Of a stretch of 64,000 bases of DNA, positions 56,310-64,000 are shown in pieces. The position numbers and the translations under genes are program-made. The notes below the pieces were generated by a model. It had not been told where the DNA came from. It was given only the letters and a program-made list of their open reading frames with translations, and did no database searches. Source of the stretch: Sanderia malayensis (taxonomy: Eukaryota > Cnidaria > Scyphozoa > Semaeostomeae > Pelagiidae); assembly GCA_013076295.1 (NCBI GenBank), contig RQOL01000906.1:5894297-5958296 (forward strand). The letters run 5' to 3'. Position 1 is the first letter of the stretch, and each line of letters opens with the position of its first letter.

Positions 56310-57443
56310 TAGACTCATTACATGGCGTCCCTGTGTTTAGCTCGACTCTCGCTACCCAACAGGGACTTATCACATTGCTATTGCGAAAACCGGACAAAAA
56401 TGATTGGCCTCGATTTCATTAATTCTTAAATTTTTCATGACACAACCCCCTTGCAAGCAAAGTCCAGGACAATGATCTGTAGGGATGCCTGTCTGTTTTC
56501 AAGGTTTGGTTGGCGGGATATGAATATGAATGAATTAAAAACCCACTTGCGTCAGTGTCAATCTGAGGGACACCTGTGGCATTGAATATTGAAAACAAAC
56601 CAAATACAGTGGAGAATTTGAGGCGATAAATTGATTTTTATTGGGAAGACATGTCAGTGATACAATGAAAATAAACGTATCAAAATTAAAGCAGCAAGCT
56701 TTTTGCGTAAATTGAAGAATTGTAGCTACACGGCAAGGAGGACTTTTTAGATTTCTCGGGTTGAAGATGCAGATCTCGTAAATTCAAATGGTTGATAAAA
56801 AGTAAAAGTTTTCGAAACATTACTTTTGCAAGTCCTGCTATCAACAAATAAATTGCTATGTCAATGCAAAAGAAAAGGTTCCACAAATAAACAAACCCTT
56901 AATGAGTGTAAAGCAAATTCTATCACAAATTTGGAGGAGTGTTTTCAGCTGCAAAATACCGGCCTATTCGCAAGTCCCTTTAAAAACCAAAACAATTTCA
57001 TGGAAAACGCCAAACAAAACATCTTTCCTGAACCAGTTGAAATTCATTACTGCCTTCACAACTTTTCTTATAGAAAAGTCGCTGAAAATTTTTCTAAACA
57101 ACTCCGTCCTTCTCCATCACTGCTTTAAAAAATTCATACATTTGCCTTCGTTCTGGAGAAATTCATTTGTAACTTCATTTGAAAATGTTATAGTTTCATG
57201 CCATGCCAAGCTACTCTTGAAAACCAGGGGGTAAGCATTTTTGACACAAACGCCGTTATTGGCCTCGATATCGATGAAAATATTTGAATAGGCCAATCAG
57301 AACGACGTATTTTGAAATCCTGCTCTGTGAATGGAGAAACAAAAATTTGTTCCCGAGTTCCAATTTTTGATGCTCAAATGTGATAAGTCCCTGTTGGGTA
57401 GCGAGAGTCGAGCTAAACACAGGGACGCCATGTAATGAGTCTA
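56310..57443. mobile_element. D1, 1.1-kb element with ~68-bp TIRs and a 9-bp duplication
   Basis: TAGACTCATTACATGGCGTC at the left and the inverse at the right, nearly identical for about 68 bp. GTGGAGCGA borders both sides (56301-56309, 57444-57452). A 9-bp duplication suggests Mutator-like mobilisation. No transposase; open frames are short. Confidence 0.75.
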
Positions 57444-57973
57444 GTGGAGCGAGGTGAGCACGAAATCCCACCCATTGCAGTGAGGTGATGCGAGCCTCCT
57501 GCGCAGCACTCTCGTATTCTTGCCATCGGTTATCGGATTGTAAGATTGACGATCATGAAAACTTATCGGAATTCGAAAGAGTTTCGTGTTTCGTCTCACA
57601 TCTCATGTTTCCTTTCCGTAATCTGTTGTAATGGCTGAATTTTGAACTTTGAAAGTAAAATCAAAACGTTCCAAGAATTTACTTTAGTTCTAAGTCAAAC
57701 TATTCGTAATTTCATTGAGGACTACATGTATTGCATGCTGGAGACAGTATTTATTTGTTCAGTGTATAACAGTACTTCAGGTCAATGTTTGCCAGTCGCA
57801 GAAACGTAGGCCCAAAAATATTACTCTGAAATATTAGAATGAATCGTCGGATCGACTTCCTTTTTATAAGGAAGTACTTAATTTTATAAGAAAATAGTAT
57901 CGAATCGTCAAAGTTATTCAAGAGTTGAAAAAATTCAGTACTGGATTTCTGAAACCATGAAAGCTTAAAACTA

Positions 57974-58341
57974 CACTGGGGTTCCAATAGTATTGCAACG
58001 CCTGATAAAAATGGCGTCTAGAAGTGGCCAGGCCTGAGCAAGGAAATTTACATAAAAATATATAAATACCAAACGGGTTTCAATAGCGAATTTCTTTAGC
58101 AGAAGTATACTCAAAATTTCACAAATTTTCAAATGAAAACACAATTTAAACTATATCATATTGTTTTGCAATAATATTAAAAGAAAACTGCGAAGAGGTC
58201 CCTTAAAAAATGTTTACGAAAATTTTTCGAAGTGGAGAAATTAAAACGCCAATAATTATAATTTCTTTCACTCAAAGCCACGCAAATTCTCTCTCGACGC
58301 CATTTTTTATCAGGTGTTGCAATACTTTTGGAACCCCAGTG
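57974..58341. mobile_element. 368-bp mariner-type MITE
   Basis: TA-flanked (57972-57973, 58342-58343); ends CACTGGGGTTCCAAxAGTAT inverted for about 45 bp, through GCAACxCCTGATAAAAA. No coding region. Confidence 0.85.
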
Positions 58342-58486
58342 TATGAAACTTAAAATTGGAAGAAGAATTTGCCGTAATAGAAAATTGATTAAGGAAAATA
58401 ATAATCAGAATATCTACCCAGATTGGTGTAATTCTAATAAATAAATTCTAAATAATGTATTTGTATTGATCTAGTGTAACTTAATG

Positions 58487-58487
<1 letters not shown>

Positions 58488-58522
<35 letters not shown>

Positions 58523-58523
58523 A
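58488..58523. repeat. (TTA)n microsatellite
   Basis: About eleven TTA units. Confidence 0.9.
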
Positions 58524-58783
58524 TTCATATGCAATAGGTCCCTTAAAACTCACCAGTTAGGTCGAAACTTTGGCTGCCGTTTTCAAAACACTGAATTTTG
58601 CCATAATTTCTTACTGCATCAATGATTAAACTACAAAATTGATTAAACTTCCCTGAAGTGATGTTGAATGCGCAGGAGGCTCGCAACACCTCACTGCAAT
58701 GGGTGGGATTTCGTGCTCTGCTCACCTCTGCTCACCGTGGAGCGAAGGAATGAGCAAAAACACAGGGACGCAATGCAGCGAGT

Positions 58784-60045
58784 CTATGAATTACCATGTG
58801 GATCATTGACCTCGAGCTGATTGGATGGACATGCTGCATTTTGAATCTGCCTTTTAACATTGGTCTATTATCTTTTTGCCGGTCATCCGTCTGGAAAACC
58901 GACTGTCACAAGTGTCAGTAAAGGAGTTTTGATTTACATATATCACTCGTTCAAAAATGGCACATGCTGAGGTAAAATACCAAGTGTTTAATTAATTTTA
59001 TTGATTTAATGAAGTTGTAGCGTCCCCAATCATAAATTTGAACCGCAAATTACAGACAATCTCATGGCCTAAGTATGATTTGAAACTTAACTTTCACGAG
59101 CGTAGCTTGTCACATACATGTGAAATGGAAAAATGTGTTCATTTCACACTTCAACAAGGGCACAAACTGATTTGTAAATGAATATGCAAGTGCAAATAAG
59201 GTTAATGTTCACCCTATTCAGTGCAAGATTTGAGGTTTATTCATGTTAATTCCTTTACAACAGTTAACAAATCAACCATTTTATTTTTTTGACAATTGTC
59301 TTAGAAATCTTATCTGCAATGGAATAAAATTTGTTTCAAAGAAGCTGCAATTTTTACCTCTAGGATAATCTTCATGAAAATAGGGTATTGTTTATTTTGT
59401 TGTTTTGAGCAGAAATATCTTCTTGGAGGAACTTTATCCATTTGTTTCAAATCGTCATTTTTGCTACCTATAGTTCTCAACTTCACTAGATATCTGTAAC
59501 AAACCATTGTAGTAAGGACTGTGCACAATTTTATCTTTTATGTCTTGAAAGACATGCAGACATTTTATAAAATTATTATATTCGGTAAGAAACTTGGAGC
59601 AGCACTTGGTGCAAAAGTGTCTCAATTGGAGATGACAATTTTGGGATTTTAGTTCTAAAAGTGTCAAATCAAATCATTTTTTCCAGCCAACCCAAATATT
59701 AATTACAATGTGGTGTTATAAAGCACAATTAAAGCAATTTCAGAAAATTAGATCATCAAGTATATACCAAGAAATCTCAAGATTTCTTTTTGTTATCTTG
59801 AAGGACATATGAAAAAACTCAAAGTGAGTTATCAGTGAGTCATGTTTTAATCAGTTTCTTATTAGTAGGATGTAAAATTTATCCTGTCATCCTCAAGTTG
59901 ACCATTTTTGGATCCCCCTATAAAACCCAGATCAACATAAGACCCCCCAGGTTGAAGTTGAAAATTACAATTTACTTCAAACAAAAATAAGCCAAATCAC
60001 TAAGACTATGATGTGTACAAAATAATGCAGAGGACTCTCTTTTAA
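58784..60045. other. No supported gene
   Basis: AT-rich. Two overlapping minus frames (59310-59667) of about 70 codons have some hydrophilic character but no motif; not called. Confidence 0.35.
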
Positions 60046-60050
60046 GCCTG

Positions 60051-60125
60051 GTACTCACTTGAGGTTTATCACGATAACGATAGCGATAACGATTAGGTTG
60101 TAATCGTGATAAAACCAAGTGAGTA
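60051..60125. repeat. Foldback of about 75 bp
   Basis: GTACTCACTTGAGGTTTATC with ACGAT (60051-60075) pairs with its near inverse at 60102-60125; the centre holds three ATAACGAT-like units. Possibly a minimal MITE. Confidence 0.6.
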
Positions 60126-60667
60126 CATAATTTGTAATCGTGTTATGTCCGATTTTCGTGATAAAACTGGCCCAAATACCTCGAACAAAAAAAGAACGCT
60201 TTGATATTTTTTCGTGCTAATCGTGATCCGTTTTTGCTTCCCCAACAGTAAATAGTTGGCCCAAATTTTCTTTTCACATTTGCAAATATCTTTAACAAAA
60301 TTCAGGATCGTTATCTTTTGATTATTGGTCCCAACCACTGACTTTTTTCAAAGATTTATTTTTAAAACTCTTTTTTTAACCAAGAACCTCCCTTTTCTTC
60401 GCTCTTTAACTTTCTGGCTATTAGCAATGAAAATTTTACAGTTCCTTTATTGTTATTGAGCCCTATATTTTTGGCCATTATAGTTCCACATTTACCCCAC
60501 ATAATTATTTCACCACCTAATTAAATATACTCCAAATTATTACAAGAAATGCACTCAAAATTTCTCAAATGTTCAGGTCAAGTATAATTTAGACTATATC
60601 AGATTTTTTTTAATAATGGAGCTCTCATAATGTTTCTCTTTCATTTAAAAAGGGATTGTTCAATGAA

Positions 60668-63030
60668 TAAATAAATCAAAAACATAAATATTAGTCATGG
60701 CACCAAATAAGGAATAAATCAAAAACAAAAATATTAGTCATGGCACCAAAGTCCATACAGAAAGAAATTGATATTCATGGGGTTCAATCGGAAGGAGACT
60801 GTATTCGATTTGTTGCATCAACGAAGAGCTTGGGAGTTTGGATTGATTCGGAATTAAAGTTTGACATGCATATTAATAAATTGATATCAGAGTGGCATTT
60901 TATTTTAAGAAACATTACAAAAATTAAAAATTTTTTGCCACATGACTGCTTGAACACCTTAGTAACATCTCTGGGTTCCTCAAAATTAGACAATTGTAAT
61001 ACGCTCTTTAACCGGAAATGAATTTTCATTGGCTAACGCGATTTTTCTTAGCGACGTGGTAGCAACGGATCTGGCCATGGATCTTCACAGTGAAAAGCCT
61101 ATGGAGCTGCGCCTAACTCGTGTTTTAAAAGTGGGTTTTATCACGTTATTTTGGTAAAATATTGAACAAAATATGTTTTTCTTGCGGGTTCGTATATGAT
61201 ATTTCAAATTTGTCAAATTTTTTCAAACATTTTTCACTTCTGGGTTTTATTTTGCGCTCTGTCAAAACATACCAAATTTAGGCTCGTCCGCCAGTCAATT
61301 GGTCAGTAAACTCAATTATTAGGGTTATATACTTCATTTCAATCGAGGAAATGCAGAATTCTAGAAAATACTAATCATAAATAGTGCGGGTTCGTGCTTT
61401 CTCGGTTAGTTTTCAAACACCCGTTAGTTTTCAAACGCAGCTAATGTACGAAATGAAATGTTATGTTTCACTTGTATGAGGAGTGCAGACATGAATATGA
61501 ATTGCGCATTCGTGAATGTTATATTTTTCTTTAATTGATTTTGACCTTTTTTGATAGTAGGATGGCATAATCTCACCAATTTCAGAATTTTTGCAAATAA
61601 ATAGATGGCATTTTTCCAAGTAAATTCTCTTTTGCTACATCAATAGTTTTGAGCTGTTTTGCTGTCCATATTACAAAATGGGTCCATTCAATACGGGCTG
61701 ATGTCAGTTCAGCTTGTACTTGATCCCATTGGGGATGAAAGATGGAATAATATAAGGTTCAAATGTATAAAACACTTGCTTGAGTAATATATGAAAGTCA
61801 CAGGAAATAACATTCAACCAAGTGGCTTGGACTTTTTTCCAAGTATACTAATAAGGTGCACCCTGGATGGAATTACTGAAACACCCTCTAATAAAAGTAA
61901 GAGGGACCTTGGAGATCAAATGACCCTATTGAAGTAGCACATTCGAGAAGATTGCTCAGGCTTAACTGAAGGTCTAAGTTAAAGAGGATAGTTTCTAACT
62001 TGCAAAAAATGTAAACTTAGATAGAGAATAAAATTGATAGTTTTTAATGCCAGCTGCACTGCTATCAGTCAGTCTTGAATGGGCCCTTTTGTTATATGGA
62101 CACAGAACAACTCAGAACTGCATATTGATTTGATTTGATGTACCTAGTCTGTAAAACATTAGCTTCCACAAGGGGCGTTTGAAAATTAACCAAGACAGCA
62201 CAAACCCGCACCATTTTCCTCAAAATGATTATTATTTATGATTAGTGTTTTTTGCAATTCATTATTTGCTCAATCGAAATGAAACATAACCCCAAAAATT
62301 GAGTTACTGACCAATTGACTAGCGGACGGGCCTAAATTTTGTATATATAGGGCACATTTTGACACACCGCAAAATACAGCCGAGAAACAAAAATAGACAA
62401 AAAAACTTGACAAATTCGAAATATCATATACGAACCCGCAAGAAAAGCATATTTTTTCAATATCTTGCCAAAATAACGCGATAAAACCCACTTTTAAAAC
62501 ATGAGTTAGGCGCAGCTCCATAGGCTTTTCACTGTGAAGATCCATGGCCAGATCCGTTGCTACCACGTCGCTAAGAAAAATCGCGTTAGCCAATGAAAAT
62601 TCATTTCCGGTTAAAGAGCGTATTCACTCTTCCTGAAAATTTCAATTCACCAATTCCAGGCACTCCAGTCAATGCAAAACGTAGCAATACGGATTATCTT
62701 CCAGTAGATCACACATATCTCCTTTATTCAAAGAATTACATCGGCTACGTATAAAAGAGCATATTGTTTTTAAGGTTTGTCTTACATTACATAAATGTGT
62801 TTGAGGGGAGGCACCGGATGTACTGAAGGAAAATATATCTATAACAAATAAAAAAACAATGAATTTATTTGTACCCCTTAGTAAAAATAAACATGGCGGC
62901 AGGGCATTTTTTAATGCAGCGCCAGTCCTTTGGAATAAACTTCGTCTTGAAATCAGAAAAAACCCTGATCTTGAGGATTTTTAGAAAAAACTAAAAACGT
63001 TTTTAATGACAATCAATGTAACAAAGTTTT
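60668..63030 (+). pseudogene. CR1-like LINE 3' end, split by a long-TIR element
   Basis: 60740-61001 encodes RFVASTKSLGVWIDSELKFD and HINKLISEWHFILRNI, the RT C-terminal region homologous to 2195-1782. Coding resumes after the insertion at 62623: LPEN, QALQSMQNVAIRI across small shifts, then FVPLSKNKHGGRAFFNAAP and VLWNKLRLEIRKNP, and KKLKTFLM, the characteristic LINE end, finishing near 63030. The 5' end shows a 45-bp tandem duplication (60668-60750). Stops and shifts make it inactive. Confidence 0.8.
61002..62620. mobile_element. 1.6-kb transposon with ~430-bp inverted repeats, TA duplication
   Basis: Ends CGCTCTTTAACCGGAAATGA, identical at both termini for over 100 bp and then about 80-90% for 300 more. 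TA flanks both sides (61000-61001, 62621-62622). The interior (61450-62170) has no transposase. A 107-codon frame on minus (62270-62593) lies wholly in the right arm. TA duplication points to the Tc1/mariner superfamily or relatives; classification is uncertain. Confidence 0.85.
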
Positions 63031-63045
63031 ATAATGATTAGATTA

Positions 63046-64000
63046 AAGTGCCACTATAGCTTTTTTTTATTTGCTAAAACTATAGATTCGAACTCGCTGA
63101 TGCTGAATCTGCTTTTACTTTTTTGATCTCATGAGTACTTTTTGAGCTACAAGGTGTTTTCCCTCAGACTCTCTTGACACACTTCGAGGACTGGGATCTA
63201 CCTACTATGACATCATAGTAGGGACCCCGTTTTTTTCCCGTACTGAAGCAACAAGTTTGACACTGATTGTCTCCAAGAAAACGAATATTTTTGTTTGTTT
63301 TTTTTTACTCAAATAGTTAGATATTGGGCGCCGGTTACCCAGAATGGGATTTTTAAACAATTTTGATCGGTCAGTTGCTTTACAATTGAAATGCAAAATT
63401 TCCATGTAGTGGCTGTCCAATCTGTGGACACGGCGCGGGCACATGCCGCGGCCTGATAATAAAGTATTCAGGCTAACCTAAGAGTAAAAGTGAGTTTGCT
63501 TGTATGGAATTTACTTTAATTGAAAAGACGATAGTAAAAACTAAAGCAAAGTATAATATACCGCTATAATTTCTTGGAAGACTGATACCGATAAATCAGA
63601 AGTTGTTCCCATGAAACGATGAGTACGCGATTGTGAGTGCAGTGCTGGCCAACTACAGGCATACATACAGGGCCTAAATTGTTGCGTTGAATTTCAATTT
63701 GCGTTTTAAATACAACCCAGCTTATTGCCCAGTGTCGTTAAATCGCTTCGAAAGGTCTCTTTTTGCGTGGAATTTTCTTTAAAACTTTTTATTGAAAAAC
63801 TGTTGGGCTACGCCAAAGAATAGGATCAAATCGATCAACAACAGTCCTTCACGGCACGTGCCCGCACCGTGCCCACAGTTTGGACAGCCACTACATGGAA
63901 ATTTTGCATTTCAATTTCAAAGCAACTGACCGATCAAAATTGTTTAAAAATCCCATTCTGGTTAACCCCAATATCTAACTATTTGAGTAAAAAAACGAAC
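63046..64000. mobile_element. Large inverted-repeat element cut by the window end
   Basis: 63292-63452 and 63851-64000 are inverted copies (about 90% by eye), including AATGGGATTTTTAAACAATT and CCATGTAGTGGCTGTCCAA. AAGTGCCACTATAGC at 63046 is a probable outer end; the right outer end lies beyond the window. Spacer 63453-63850 has no gene. Confidence 0.65.

Larger units (their letters stand above)
57453..58736. mobile_element. Element F, long-TIR element sharing the GTGGAGCGA duplication
   Basis: GAGCACGAAATCCCACCCAT at 57456 onward and its inverse near 58701-58720, continuing through GCAGTGAGGTG and GCGAGCCTCCTGCGCA. GTGGAGCGA at 57444-57452 and 58737-58745. It contains a TA-flanked MITE (57974-58341) and a TTA microsatellite. 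Confidence 0.65.

Noticed and set aside
62270..62593. 107-codon minus-strand open frame
   Set aside because: It lies wholly in the right arm of the long-TIR element, the left arm lacks an equivalent frame, and it has no motif.
1..64000. A coherent novel multi-gene system such as a defence or biosynthetic cluster
   Set aside because: Apart from COG2 and possible exons, the coding content is transposon-derived and explained by known superfamilies; gene order reflects nested insertion, not joint function.

Overview
The window is eukaryotic DNA from an invertebrate animal, most likely a cnidarian (anthozoan-like). It is AT-rich, its one recognisable host gene is split into short exons with GT/GC-AG introns, and the repeats include protein families common in coral and anemone genomes: Penelope-like elements, P2X7-like and HECT/G2E3-like fragments, and TTAA-flanked MITEs. 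The taxonomic call is inference from this content. There is no bacterial gene organisation, CRISPR array, rRNA or intact tRNA gene.

Layout. 1-525: short inverted-repeat element holding a gene fragment. 1540-2859: CR1-like LINE (minus). 3341-6420: decayed long gene of a repetitive invertebrate family (minus). 6986-10560: MITEs. 10570-13170: Penelope-like element (plus) interrupted by a hAT-type MITE. 14.0-15.0 kb: tRNA-like SINE heads and a MITE. 15.1-17.5 kb: decayed Helitron, then MITE remnants with a pogo/Tigger-like MITE.

19.0-28.7 kb: COG2 (conserved oligomeric Golgi complex subunit 2, minus). Ten exons join in phase and encode about the first 470 residues. Introns carry several transposons. 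A MULE-like element with perfect terminal repeats and a 9-bp target duplication sits 157 bp upstream of the COG2 start codon. 30.3-32.3 kb: pieces of a broken HECT/G2E3-like gene.

32.8-47.8 kb: a three-level nest. An old Ty3/Gypsy element (Gypsy-2) was split by a younger one (Gypsy-1; LTRs about 97-98% identical by eye, TAGG target duplication). The 5' LTR of Gypsy-1 was in turn split by a PIF/Harbinger transposon with two intact genes (TAA duplication). 48.2-51.8 kb: BEL/Pao integrase remnant, a THAP-domain exon and a second, decayed Harbinger. 52-59 kb: dense TTAA-flanked and 9-bp-TSD non-autonomous elements, again nested. 60.7-63.0 kb: a second CR1-like LINE split by a 1.6-kb long-TIR element. 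The window ends inside another large inverted repeat.

Only COG2 and the two Harbinger genes look intact or potentially functional here. Nearly everything else is mobile DNA in stages of decay, and the informative structure is the order of nested insertions.
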